Origin: Pseudomonas sp. IPO3778
Lineage (GTDB): Bacteria; Pseudomonadota; Gammaproteobacteria; Pseudomonadales; Pseudomonadaceae
DNA: 64,000 nt
Direction: 5' to 3'
NCBI RefSeq assembly: GCF_013386825.1
Contig: NZ_JACARC010000037.1
Span: 1-64,000 of the forward strand
Within the stretch, counting starts at the first letter, position 1, and each line of letters starts with the position of its first letter. The notes under the pieces are model-generated. The model had not been told where the DNA came from. It saw only the letters and a program-made list of their open reading frames with translations, and ran no database searches. Shown here piece by piece: positions 1-8,392 of the stretch. Made by a program: the position numbers and the translations under genes.

Positions 1-19
1 CCGTGAAGAACCTTTTTTT

Positions 20-108
20 TGTGGGAGCTGGCTTGCCTGCGATAGCGGTGGGTCAGGTTGATCATGGGAAGCTGACAGACCGCTATCGCAGGCAAGCCAG
101 CTCCCACA
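20..108. repeat. REP-type inverted repeat pair
   Basis: Two arms carrying GTGGGAGCTGGCTTGCCTGC and its reverse complement face each other across about 40 bases. The same arms recur at 12944-13033, 29949-30038 and 34213-34299, so this is a dispersed Pseudomonas REP doublet. It lies just past the 3' end of the aldehyde dehydrogenase gene. Confidence 0.9.
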
Positions 109-135
109 GGGGTTTGTGTGTTTGGTTGACCGTAT

Positions 136-1569
136 TTAGAGGCCGCCCATCAGCAGGTATTTGATCTCCAGGTAATCCTCCAGGCCGTACTTGGAACCCT
201 CACGGCCCAGGCCCGATTCCTTGATCCCGCCAAACGGCGCGACTTCGGTGGAGATGATCCCTTCGTTGATCCCCACCATGCCCGCTTCCAGGCCCTCGGC
301 CATGCGCCACACGCGGCCGATGTCGCGGCTGTAGAAGTAGGCGGACAAGCCAAACGGTGTGTCGTTGGCCCGTTGCAGCACTTCCGCTTCGTCCTTGAAG
401 CGGAAGCAGGCCGCCACCGGGCCGAAGGTTTCTTCCTGGGCGATCAGCATCTCGCCGTGGGCTTCGGTGAGGATGGTGGGTTCAAAGAACGTGCCGCCCA
501 AGGCGTGCCGACGGCCGCCGCACAGCAGCTTGGCGCCCTTCTCCAGGGCGTCGCCCACGTGGGCTTCGACCTTGGCCAGGGCGGCGGCGTTGATCAGCGG
601 GCCTTGTTCGGTTTCGCCGTCCAGGGCGCTGCCCACGCGCATCGCGGATACCGCTTCGGCCAGTTTGCGGGTGAACGCGTCATAGACGCCGTCTTGAATG
701 AAGAAGCGGTTGACGCACACGCAGGTCTGGCCGGTGTTGCGGAACTTGGAGGCCATGGCGCCTTTGACGGCGGCGTCCAGGTCGGCGTCGTCGAACACGA
801 TAAAGGGCGCGTTGCCCCCCAGTTCCAACGAGACCTTTTTCAACGTGTCCGCAGCCTGGCGCATCAGCAGCTTGCCAATGCGGGTGGAGCCGGTGAACGA
901 CAGCTTGCGCACTACGCTTGAGGCTTGCAGCGCGCCGCCGATGGCCACGGCATCGCCGGAGACGATATTGAACACGCCGGCGGGAATCCCGGCCTGCTCG
1001 GCCAACACCGCCAGGGCGAAGGCCGACAACGGGGTTTCTTCCGACGGTTTGAGGATCATCGTGCACCCCGCCGCCAGCGCCGGGCCGACCTTGCGGGTGA
1101 CCATGGCCAGCGGGAAGTTCCACGGGGTGATTGCGGCGACCACGCCGATGGCTTCCTTGGTCACGATGATGCGCGCATCGGCCTTGTGAGTCGGGATCAC
1201 GTCACCGTAGGCACGCTTGGCTTCTTCGGCAAACCACTCCAGGAAGCTCGCGGCGTACACCACTTCGCCAATGGCTTCGGCCAGCGGCTTGCCCTGTTCC
1301 AGGCTGAGCAGGTGGGCCAGGTCCTTCTGGTTGCTCAGCATCAGCTCGCTCCAGCGCTTGAGGCGCTGGCTGCGTTCCTTGGCCGTGAGTTTGCGCCAGG
1401 CCGGCAAGGCGCGGTTGGCGGCGGCAATGGCCAGGTGGGTTTCCTCTGCGCCGGCCCGTTGTACTTCGGCGATCTGCGCGCCATTGGCCGGGTTGAGTAC
1501 CGGGTAAACCGGCCCACCGCTGGACCATTGGCCATCGATGAAATTGCCTGTGCGAATCAGCGGGTTCAT
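136..1569 (-). CDS. NAD(P)-dependent aldehyde dehydrogenase, succinate-semialdehyde dehydrogenase type
   Basis: This 477-residue protein belongs to the aldehyde dehydrogenase superfamily and most resembles GabD-type succinate-semialdehyde dehydrogenases, which oxidise an aldehyde to the acid in the cytoplasm. It shows the NAD-binding stretch TPWNFPLA, the general-base motif LELGGNAP and the catalytic cysteine motif NTGQTCVCVNRF. Length is normal for the family. Its ATG overlaps the stop of the upstream aldo/keto reductase by four bases (ATGA), so the two are translationally coupled, and a fae homologue heads the same operon. Substrate is inferred only; the company of a formaldehyde-handling protein could point to another small aldehyde. 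Confidence 0.88.
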   Translation of the reverse strand: MNPLIRTGNFIDGQWSSGGPVYPVLNPANGAQIAEVQRAGAEETHLAIAAANRALPAWRKLTAKERSQRLKRWSELMLSNQKDLAHLLSLEQGKPLAEAIGEVVYAASFLEWFAEEAKRAYGDVIPTHKADARIIVTKEAIGVVAAITPWNFPLAMVTRKVGPALAAGCTMILKPSEETPLSAFALAVLAEQAGIPAGVFNIVSGDAVAIGGALQASSVVRKLSFTGSTRIGKLLMRQAADTLKKVSLELGGNAPFIVFDDADLDAAVKGAMASKFRNTGQTCVCVNRFFIQDGVYDAFTRKLAEAVSAMRVGSALDGETEQGPLINAAALAKVEAHVGDALEKGAKLLCGGRRHALGGTFFEPTILTEAHGEMLIAQEETFGPVAACFRFKDEAEVLQRANDTPFGLSAYFYSRDIGRVWRMAEGLEAGMVGINEGIISTEVAPFGGIKESGLGREGSKYGLEDYLEIKYLLMGGL

Positions 1570-2600
1570 GCCACGGCCTCTATCAGGTTAAAGCGGTCCA
1601 GGCCCGGACGGGCGCTGCGCAGAATGCGTTTGCCGGCGGTGTAGTCGTTGATCACATCGCACGGGGTGTAGTTGCGTTCCAGCTCGTGGAGCTCTTCGGC
1701 ATCCAGTTGGGTGTCGAGGGCGGCGAGCGCGCTGTCAAACTGTTCGGTGGTGTCGGCGCCCACCAGCATCACGTCCACACCCGGGTGGTTGGCCACCCAG
1801 GCCTGGGCGATCTGCGCGTTGGACACGCCACGGGCACGGGCCACGCGTTGCACCGAGTGGGCGATGTCGAACGACGCCTGGTCGCTGTACATCTGCTGGG
1901 TGAAGAAGTCGGTCTGGTTACGGTTCGATTGCACGTCGCCGGTGAGCAGGCCACGGGCCAGCGGGCTGAACACCGAGACACCCAGGCCCTGGTCGCGGCA
2001 GAACGGGATCATCTCGCGCTCTTCTTCGCGGTAGGCGCAGTTCAGTTGCAGCTGCATGTTGATCGGCTTGACCCAGCCGTTGCGCTCGCAGGCCATGAGG
2101 ATTTTCGCCAGTTGCCCGGTGAGCATGGTGGACACGCCAATGTAGCGAGCCTTGCCGGAACGCACGATGTCGTTGAGGGCGCCCATGGTTTCTTCCACCG
2201 GGGTGTTCACGTCGAAGTAATGCAGCATGAACACGTCGACGTAGTCCATGCCCAGGCGGCTCAGGGAAGCGTCAATGCTGTCCATGATGTGCTTGCGCGA
2301 ATGGCCGCTGGCGTTGATGCCGGCGCGGGTGCCGTAGCCGACCTTGGTGGTGACCACGATGTCTTCACGGCGGGCAACGCGCTTGAGGATGCGCCCTACC
2401 ACTTCTTCGCCGACGCCGGCGGAATAGAAGTCGGCCAGGTCGATGAAATTGACGCCGTTGGCCAGCGCGTGGGCGACGATGGGCTCGCTTTGTTTCTCAT
2501 CGAAGATCCACGGCTTCCAGTCCGGGGTGCCCATGTTCATGGTGCCCAGGCACAGGCGGGAGACTTGCAGGCCGGAGTTGCCCAAACGAATGTAGTGCAT
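1566..2600 (-). CDS. Aldo/keto reductase
   Basis: A 344-residue TIM-barrel oxidoreductase of the aldo/keto reductase superfamily, expected to use NADPH on carbonyl compounds. The catalytic tetrad can be placed: Asp in NFIDLADFY, Tyr in the same motif, Lys in VVTTKVGYG and His in FMLHYFD. The C-terminal cofactor-binding segment (MLVGADTTEQ) is present. It is the middle gene of the fae-AKR-ALDH operon: 10 bases after the fae homologue and overlapping the dehydrogenase by 4 bases. The physiological substrate cannot be read from the sequence. Confidence 0.87.
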   Translation of the reverse strand: MHYIRLGNSGLQVSRLCLGTMNMGTPDWKPWIFDEKQSEPIVAHALANGVNFIDLADFYSAGVGEEVVGRILKRVARREDIVVTTKVGYGTRAGINASGHSRKHIMDSIDASLSRLGMDYVDVFMLHYFDVNTPVEETMGALNDIVRSGKARYIGVSTMLTGQLAKILMACERNGWVKPINMQLQLNCAYREEEREMIPFCRDQGLGVSVFSPLARGLLTGDVQSNRNQTDFFTQQMYSDQASFDIAHSVQRVARARGVSNAQIAQAWVANHPGVDVMLVGADTTEQFDSALAALDTQLDAEELHELERNYTPCDVINDYTAGKRILRSARPGLDRFNLIEAVA

Positions 2601-2610
2601 GGGGAGGTCC

Positions 2611-3123
2611 TCAGGCTTTTGGCGTGTAGAAAGGGTTGCTGATGTGGTTGACCACGTCCGCCAGCTGCGCGGTGTGCGGCAGGCCGGTCAGGGCGGCGCG
2701 GATCGCCGTGCGGCAGGCGTTGTAGTTATTGAGGTAGACCGCGTCCAGGTCATCGCAGGCCGGGTTGACCCAGTTGGCGGTGACGATGGCCCACTCGTCT
2801 TCGGCTTCCGGCGGCAGGGTGCCGTCGAGCAAGGCTTCGAGCACCGCTTTGGCGATCCCGGCCTGGGACGCGCCCCAGGTGGCATTGCCGTGGAGGTCAC
2901 TGCCGATGGCGGCCTTGTTGACGTACAGGGTCATGGGTTTGACCGGGATGTTCGGCTGGGCAATCACCATGAACGGGCAATGGCCCTGGCTGGGTGAGGC
3001 CAGGCTGGAGGCAAACGCCTGGCCGGCCGGGCCGTTGCGCGGGCCGATAAGGATGTTGATGTGGGCAGCATTGACGCCTGGGCCTTCGAAGCCTTCGCCG
3101 ATGTACAGATCAAGTGCTTTCAT
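2611..3123 (-). CDS. Formaldehyde-activating enzyme (Fae) homologue
   Basis: A 170-residue protein clearly related to Fae, which condenses formaldehyde with tetrahydromethanopterin in methylotrophs. It keeps the Fae signature AHINILIGPRNGP; His21 aligns with the catalytic histidine of Methylobacterium Fae. The NIPVKPMTLYVNK and SQAGIAKAV segments also match the family. Fluorescent pseudomonads are not known for a methanopterin pathway and no other gene of that pathway is nearby, so this is probably an orphan Fae paralogue with a different carrier or a formaldehyde-sensing or scavenging role (inference). It is the first gene of an operon with two aldehyde-metabolising enzymes. Confidence 0.85.
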   Translation of the reverse strand: MKALDLYIGEGFEGPGVNAAHINILIGPRNGPAGQAFASSLASPSQGHCPFMVIAQPNIPVKPMTLYVNKAAIGSDLHGNATWGASQAGIAKAVLEALLDGTLPPEAEDEWAIVTANWVNPACDDLDAVYLNNYNACRTAIRAALTGLPHTAQLADVVNHISNPFYTPKA

Positions 3124-3277
3124 TTCGCAAACGCTCTTTTTTGTTATGGGGAGCTGGTTGGCGAATTTTTAGCACTGGCGCAGGCGGGCGCCGTAACCAT
3201 TAAAAGTCATGGGGCTGTGAGTTTTGCTCATGGCCCTGCGACCATCGGACCCGTCCTACGCGTTGACCATCCTTGTC

Positions 3278-3293
3278 ACACCCCATATAGTGT
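3278..3293. promoter_or_regulatory. NrdR box 1 (putative)
   Basis: ACACCCCATATAGTGT agrees with the NrdR-box consensus acaCwAtATaTwGtgt at 13 of 16 positions. It lies 32 bases upstream of a second box, about three helical turns, which is the usual arrangement for the NrdR repressor of ribonucleotide reductase genes. Confidence 0.75.
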
Positions 3294-3309
3294 GCCCACA
3301 AACACAGAC

Positions 3310-3325
3310 AACCACTACATAGTGT
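3310..3325. promoter_or_regulatory. NrdR box 2 (putative)
   Basis: AACCACTACATAGTGT matches the NrdR-box consensus at 12 of 16 positions and is 32 bases from box 1. A further inverted half-site, ACCACACTATGG, follows at about 3345-3356. The boxes lie 100-160 bases before the nrdB start and probably overlap its promoter. Confidence 0.7.
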
Positions 3326-3441
3326 GCAAGAACACCTAGCCTCGACCACACTATGGGCAGTATTTCAATGCCTTGCAGCCTGCAAAACGCACATTTTTGA
3401 ACGCGGTCACGCCGTCAAATGGACCAGGAAGGAGCAATTCA

Positions 3442-4692
3442 ATGCTGAGTTGGGATGAAGCAGATCAACCAGACACCGGTGACGTCGTCATCCGAGGCGC
3501 CAACGCCGGCCACGCCACCGAAGCCAACATGGACCGCCTTGACGGCGCCGGCGCTGCCGCCGCCCTCGAAGCCCGCAACGTGACCGCCAGCGACTCGGCC
3601 GCGATCATCCGCGCCAAGGCCGCCCTCGACAAACTCGACGTCGCCGAAGGCCTCGCCGAACTCGAAGGCTCCGCCGCCCGCGTCGCCGTTGACGAAAAGC
3701 GCATGATCAACTGCCGCGCCGACCTCAACCAACTCGTACCGTTCAAGTACGACTGGGCCTGGCAGAAATACCTCGACGGCTGCGCCAACCACTGGATGCC
3801 GCAAGAGGTCAACATGACCGCCGACATCGCCCTGTGGAAAACCCCCGAAGGCCTGACCGACGACGAACGCCGCATCGTGATGCGCAACCTCGGCTTCTTC
3901 TCCACTGCGGATTCGTTGGTCGCGAACAACCTGGTCCTGGCCGTGTACCGCCTGATCACCAACCCGGAGTGCCGCCAGTACATCCTGCGCCAGGCCTTCG
4001 AAGAAGCGATCCACACCCACGCCTACCAGTACTGCATCGAATCCCTGGCCATGGATGAAGGCGAGATCTTCAACATGTACCACGAGATTCCATCGGTCGC
4101 CAAAAAGGCTGCCTGGGGCTTGAAGTACACCCGTTCGATCTCCGATCCGAAGTTCGAAACCGGCACCGTCGAGACTGATAAAGAGCTGTTGCGTAACCTG
4201 GTCGCGTACTACTGCGTACTGGAAGGCATCTTCTTCTACTGCGGCTTCACCCAGATCCTGTCCATGGGCCGTCGCAACAAAATGACCGGCGTGGCGGAAC
4301 AGTTCCAGTACATCCTGCGGGATGAGTCGATGCACCTGAACTTCGGTATCGACGTGATCAACCAGATCAAAATCGAAAACCCGCATTTGTGGGATGCCGG
4401 GATGAAGGAAGAAGCGACCCAGATGATCCTGCAAGGGACTCAGCTGGAGATTGAATACGCGCGCGATACCATGCCACGTGGTGTTCTCGGGATGAATGCG
4501 GCGATGATGGAGGATTACCTCAAGTTCATCGCGAACCGTCGTTTGTCGCAGATTGGGTTGAAAGAGGAATACCCAGGCACCACCAACCCGTTCCCGTGGA
4601 TGAGCGAGATCATGGACTTGAAGAAAGAGAAGAATTTCTTCGAGACCCGTGTGATCGAGTACCAGACCGGCGGCGCGCTGAGCTGGGACTAA
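3442..4692 (+). CDS. nrdB: Class Ia ribonucleoside-diphosphate reductase, beta subunit
   Basis: NrdB (R2) houses the di-iron centre and tyrosyl radical that start deoxynucleotide synthesis by the NrdA-NrdB complex. The start at 3442 is chosen because AGGAAGGAG precedes it at good spacing; the reading frame is open further upstream but without a better start. The product is 416 residues, normal for Pseudomonas R2. Iron-ligand motifs are visible: EEAIHTHAYQY in the middle and RDESMHLNFGID further on. The acidic N-terminal extension (about 100 residues) is typical of the Pseudomonas protein. No nrdA is adjacent: the gene upstream is the divergent fae operon. Two NrdR boxes precede it. Confidence 0.95.
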   Translation: MLSWDEADQPDTGDVVIRGANAGHATEANMDRLDGAGAAAALEARNVTASDSAAIIRAKAALDKLDVAEGLAELEGSAARVAVDEKRMINCRADLNQLVPFKYDWAWQKYLDGCANHWMPQEVNMTADIALWKTPEGLTDDERRIVMRNLGFFSTADSLVANNLVLAVYRLITNPECRQYILRQAFEEAIHTHAYQYCIESLAMDEGEIFNMYHEIPSVAKKAAWGLKYTRSISDPKFETGTVETDKELLRNLVAYYCVLEGIFFYCGFTQILSMGRRNKMTGVAEQFQYILRDESMHLNFGIDVINQIKIENPHLWDAGMKEEATQMILQGTQLEIEYARDTMPRGVLGMNAAMMEDYLKFIANRRLSQIGLKEEYPGTTNPFPWMSEIMDLKKEKNFFETRVIEYQTGGALSWD

Positions 4693-4710
4693 TCCACGAC
4701 GCAAATCAAA

Positions 4711-4870
4711 GGTGGGAGCGGGCTTGTTGTGGTGAGGGGGCTTGTCCCCCGTCGGGTTCGCCATAGATTGATGGGGCTGCTTCGCAGCCCAACGCGGGGC
4801 AAGCCCGCTCGCCACAGCAAGCCCTCTCACCACAGCAAGCCCCCTCACCACAGCAAGCCCGCTCCCACAT
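4711..4870. repeat. REP cluster with an 18-bp tandem array
   Basis: REP-like arms (GTGGGAGCGGGCTTG... and its complement) flank a region with a CTGCTTCGCAG hairpin and an 18-bp tandem repeat: units at 4800-4817, 4818-4835 and 4836-4853 plus a 16-base partial, each of the form CAAGCCCnCTCnCCACAG. The same module appears once at 10314-10345. It lies between nrdB and the DUF1289 gene. Confidence 0.85.
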
Positions 4871-4910
4871 TGGGTCCGCGGTGTTCTACAAGACTTTGCA
4901 CATTATTTTT

Positions 4911-5405
4911 ATGCCCAATCAAACCATCAAGACACCCTGCGTCGGCCTGTGCTCCACCGTTTACGGGGACCTGGTCTGCCGCGGCTGCAAGCGCTATCAC
5001 CATGAGGTGATTCAGTGGAACGGCTACAACGCCGAGGAGAAACAGGCAGTGTGGCTGCGCCTGGAACAACTGCTGGTGCAGGTGATGACCAGCAAGTTGC
5101 AAGTGCTGGACCCGCAACGCCTGCGCCAGCAACTGGAAGACCGCAAGATCCGGTTTGTGCCCCACCAGTCGCCGTATTGCTGGGCGTACCAGTTGATTGC
5201 CCGCGGCGCGCGGGTGATTTCCAAGCTGGATGCGTATGGGTTGGCGCTGCTGCCGGAGTTTCGCGAGCGTAATCTGACGGATTTGCGGGATGCGATTGAT
5301 CGGGAGTTTTTCCTGTTGTCCGAGGCGCATTACGAGCGGTACATCGCGCCGGGGTTTCTGCGGGAGACTTTTGGGGCGCCGTTGATAGCCAGTACTTTGG
5401 GATAA
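4911..5405 (+). CDS. DUF1289 domain-containing protein
   Basis: A 164-residue protein whose N-terminus has the DUF1289 cysteine cluster CVGLCSTVYGDLVCRGCKR, probably a small metal- or iron-sulphur-binding site. The remainder is a helical domain of unknown role (about residues 50-164). ATG 4911 is preferred because the family begins shortly before the cysteines; an in-frame GTG at 4881 would add ten residues. No good ribosome-binding site is seen for either. It stands alone between two REP clusters downstream of nrdB. Confidence 0.8.
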   Translation: MPNQTIKTPCVGLCSTVYGDLVCRGCKRYHHEVIQWNGYNAEEKQAVWLRLEQLLVQVMTSKLQVLDPQRLRQQLEDRKIRFVPHQSPYCWAYQLIARGARVISKLDAYGLALLPEFRERNLTDLRDAIDREFFLLSEAHYERYIAPGFLRETFGAPLIASTLG

Positions 5406-5416
5406 ACACCGACTAA

Positions 5417-5510
5417 TGTGGCGAGGGAGCTTGCTCCCGCTGGAGTGCGCAGCGCTCCCAGGGTTTTGGGGCCGCTTCGCAGCCCAGCGGGAGCAAGCTC
5501 CCTCGCCACA
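5417..5510. repeat. REP-type inverted repeat pair (second family)
   Basis: TGTGGCGAGGGAGCTTGCTC at the left end is mirrored by GAGCAAGCTCCCTCGCCACA at the right end, with CGCAGCG/CGCTTCGCAG hairpins inside. It lies between the convergent DUF1289 and AceE-paralogue genes and may help terminate both. Confidence 0.88.
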
Positions 5511-5522
5511 GTTTTTGTTGTG

Positions 5523-8201
5523 TCAGCACACCCAGGACGCATCCCGCTCCGTCTGCAATGCGTACCGCTCTATCGCCTGCTGGCAAACCTGCCGGTCCAC
5601 ACTCCCCTGCTCCACCAACGCCGTCAGTGCCGCCAGCACAATGTGATAGCGATCCACCTCAAAGAAATCCCGCAACGCGGCCCGGGTATCGCTGCGACCA
5701 AAGCCGTCCGTGCCCAGCACCGTGTACGCCGAATCCACGTATGACCCAATCATCTGCGGCACCGCCCGCACGTAATCAGACACCGCCACCACCGGCACGC
5801 CCTTGGGCAAACACTCCGCCAGGTGACTGCGCCGCGCCGGCTGCTGCGGATGCAGGCGATTCCAACGTTCCACCTCCCGCGCGTCCCGGGCCAGTTCGCT
5901 GAAGCTGGTGACGCTGAACACTTCGCTCGCCACCTGCCAATCATCCGCCAGCAACTGCGCCGCGGCCTGGGCTTCAAGCACCAGCGTGCCGGCACCGAGC
6001 AAACGAACCTTGCCGCCCACCTGCCCGCTCAAACGGTACAGGCCTTTGATGATCGCCGCGTCCACGCCGTCCGGCAGGCTCGGCTGCGGGTAGTTTTCGT
6101 TCATCAGGGTCACGTAGTAGAACTCGTCCACGTCGTGCTCCAGCATCTGGCGCATGCCGTGGTCGAGGATCACCGCCAATTCGCCGGCAAACGCCGGGTC
6201 GTAGGCGCGGCAGTTGGGCACCGTGGCGGCCGTGAGGTGGCTGCTGCCGTCCTGGTGCTGCAAACCTTCGCCACCCAGGGTGGTACGCCCGGCCGTGGCG
6301 CCCAGCAGGAAGCCACGGGCACGCTGGTCGGCCGCGGCCCAGATCAGGTCGCCGACGCGCTGGAAACCGAACATCGAGTAGTAGATGTAAAACGGCAGCA
6401 TCCGCAGGCCATGCACCGAATAACTGGTGGCCGCCGCCACCCAGGAACTGAGGGCGCTGGCTTCGCTGATGCCTTCTTCCAGTATCTGCCCGTCGGTGGC
6501 CTCGCGGTAGCTGAGGATCGAGCCGATGTCTTCCGGCTCGTAATGCTGACCGACACTGGAATAGATGCCGATCTGCTTGAACAGGTTGGCCATGCCAAAC
6601 GTACGCGCCTCGTCAGCGACGATGGGCACGATGCGCGGGCCGAGGGCCTTGTCCTTGAGCAGATGAGTGAGCATGCGCACAAAGGCCATGGTGGTGGACA
6701 TTTCCTTGCCATCCGCCCGGGTGGCAAACCCGCCGTAGCCCGACACCGGCGGCACGTTCACGGCGGGCGCCTGCTGGCTGCGGCTCGGCACATACCCGCC
6801 GAGGGCGGCACGACGCTGGTGCAGGTAGCGCATCTCGAGGCTGTCTTCGGCCGGTTTGTAGAAGCTCAGGGATTCGGTCTGCTCATCCGACAGCGGCAAC
6901 TGGAAGCGATTGCGAAAGGCGATCAACGCCTCGCGGTCGAGCTTCTTCTGCTGGTGCGTGGTCATCTTGCCCTGCCCGGCTTCACCCATGCCAAAGCCCT
7001 TTTTGGTCTGGGCCAGGATCACCGTGGGTTTGCCCGTAACCCGGCGTGCAGCGTGATAGGCGGCGTGGATCTTGACCATGTCATGGCCGCCACGCTTGAG
7101 GCGGTCGATCTGCTCGTCGCTCATGCCTTCGACCAGTTTGGACAGCGCCTCGCTTTGGCCGAAGAAATGTTCGCGGTTGTAGGCACCGTCCTTGGCGGCG
7201 AAGGTCTGGAACTGCCCGTCCACCGTCTGCGACAGGGTGCGCACCAACTCGCCGTCGGCGTCTTTGGCCAGCAAGGCGTCCCAGTCCGAGCCCCACACCA
7301 GCTTGATCACGTTCCAGCCGGCGCCGGCGAACAAGGCTTCCAGTTCATCGATGATGCGCCCGTTGCCGCGCACCGGGCCGTCGAGGCGTTGCAGGTTGCA
7401 GTTGACCACCCAGGTCAGGTTGTCCAGGCCTTCGCGGGCGGCCAGGGTCAGGGCCGACATGCTTTCCGGCTCGTCCATCTCGCCATCGCCGAACACGCCC
7501 CAGACGTGGCGGTCTGTGGTGTCCTGCAAGCCACGGTGCTGCAAGTAGCGCATAAACCGCGCCTGGAAAATCGAGCTGATGGGGCCAATGCCCATGGAGC
7601 CGGTAGGAAATTGCCAGAAGTCCGGCATCAACCACGGGTGCGGATAGCTGGACAGGCCCCGGGCCCCCGCCTGGCCGGCGCCGATTTCCTGGCGATAGTG
7701 GGCCAGGTCGGCCTCGTTCAGGCGTCCTTCAAGGAAGGCACGGGCATAGATCCCGGGGGCGGAATGGGGCTGGTAGAACACCAGGTCGCCGCCAAAACTG
7801 TCGCTGCGGGCGCGGAAAAAGTGGTTGAAGCCCACCTCAAACAAGTCCGCAGCGCTGGCGTAGCTGGCGATATGGCCGCCGAGTTCGCCATAGGCCTGGT
7901 TGGCCCGTACCACCATGGCCAGGGCGTTCCAGCGCACCACCGAGGCCAGGCGTTCTTCAGTGGCCAGGTCACCGGGAAACGGCGGTTGTTGATCCATGGC
8001 GATGCTATTGATGTAGGGCGTGCCATGGGCGGGTTTCCAGGCAATGCCCGGCGCGCCACCCGCTTGCGCCAGCATGTCGAGGATCTCCCGCGCTCGCGCC
8101 GCGCCGGCGTTGGCCACCAGGGAGGCCAGGGCGTCGCGCCATTCGGCCAGTTCTTCCTGATCCATCGCTGTCTGACTCACTGCATTCGCGAAACCGTTCA
8201 T
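5523..8201 (-). CDS. Homodimeric pyruvate dehydrogenase E1-type protein (AceE paralogue)
   Basis: An 892-residue thiamine-diphosphate enzyme of the homodimeric AceE family (E. coli AceE is 887 residues), which decarboxylates a 2-oxoacid and passes the acyl group to a lipoyl E2. The ThDP-binding GDGEMDEPES motif with its downstream Asn (VNCNLQRLDG) is present. The start at 8201 follows GGAGGTGCCC; a longer frame to 8309 lacks such a site. No E2 or E3 gene is adjacent, so it is unlikely to be the main aceEF locus. It may be a specialised E1 like P. putida MdeB (2-oxobutyrate dehydrogenase), but no methionine gamma-lyase gene is in view. Confidence 0.85.
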   Translation of the reverse strand: MNGFANAVSQTAMDQEELAEWRDALASLVANAGAARAREILDMLAQAGGAPGIAWKPAHGTPYINSIAMDQQPPFPGDLATEERLASVVRWNALAMVVRANQAYGELGGHIASYASAADLFEVGFNHFFRARSDSFGGDLVFYQPHSAPGIYARAFLEGRLNEADLAHYRQEIGAGQAGARGLSSYPHPWLMPDFWQFPTGSMGIGPISSIFQARFMRYLQHRGLQDTTDRHVWGVFGDGEMDEPESMSALTLAAREGLDNLTWVVNCNLQRLDGPVRGNGRIIDELEALFAGAGWNVIKLVWGSDWDALLAKDADGELVRTLSQTVDGQFQTFAAKDGAYNREHFFGQSEALSKLVEGMSDEQIDRLKRGGHDMVKIHAAYHAARRVTGKPTVILAQTKKGFGMGEAGQGKMTTHQQKKLDREALIAFRNRFQLPLSDEQTESLSFYKPAEDSLEMRYLHQRRAALGGYVPSRSQQAPAVNVPPVSGYGGFATRADGKEMSTTMAFVRMLTHLLKDKALGPRIVPIVADEARTFGMANLFKQIGIYSSVGQHYEPEDIGSILSYREATDGQILEEGISEASALSSWVAAATSYSVHGLRMLPFYIYYSMFGFQRVGDLIWAAADQRARGFLLGATAGRTTLGGEGLQHQDGSSHLTAATVPNCRAYDPAFAGELAVILDHGMRQMLEHDVDEFYYVTLMNENYPQPSLPDGVDAAIIKGLYRLSGQVGGKVRLLGAGTLVLEAQAAAQLLADDWQVASEVFSVTSFSELARDAREVERWNRLHPQQPARRSHLAECLPKGVPVVAVSDYVRAVPQMIGSYVDSAYTVLGTDGFGRSDTRAALRDFFEVDRYHIVLAALTALVEQGSVDRQVCQQAIERYALQTERDASWVC

Positions 8202-8392
8202 GGGCACCTCCGGGCTTTTTTTCCAGTTTATGTCGGTGCCAAGGGATTTTTTGACTGTTGTAAACCGCCGAGCATGCCTTTTTGAGCACAAATCACTGCC
8301 AATCGACAAATTCAGAGCACGTTGTGCTTCAACGCCCGAACACCCCGCAATTGTGTTTAAAATGCCGCCCGCTCAATGACCGACGTTGCCCG

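Noticed and set aside
4800..4869. Short tandem repeat as a possible CRISPR
   Set aside because: The 18-bp units are directly adjacent with no spacers, and no cas gene is present.
5823..8285. 820-residue open frame on the plus strand opposite the AceE paralogue
   Set aside because: It is a GC-rich antisense shadow. The minus-strand frame encodes a full-length recognisable enzyme, while this one has low-complexity His/Gln/Arg-rich content and matches nothing.
8202..8309. N-terminal extension of the AceE paralogue
   Set aside because: Start 8201 has GGAGGTGCCC before it and gives the usual AceE length.
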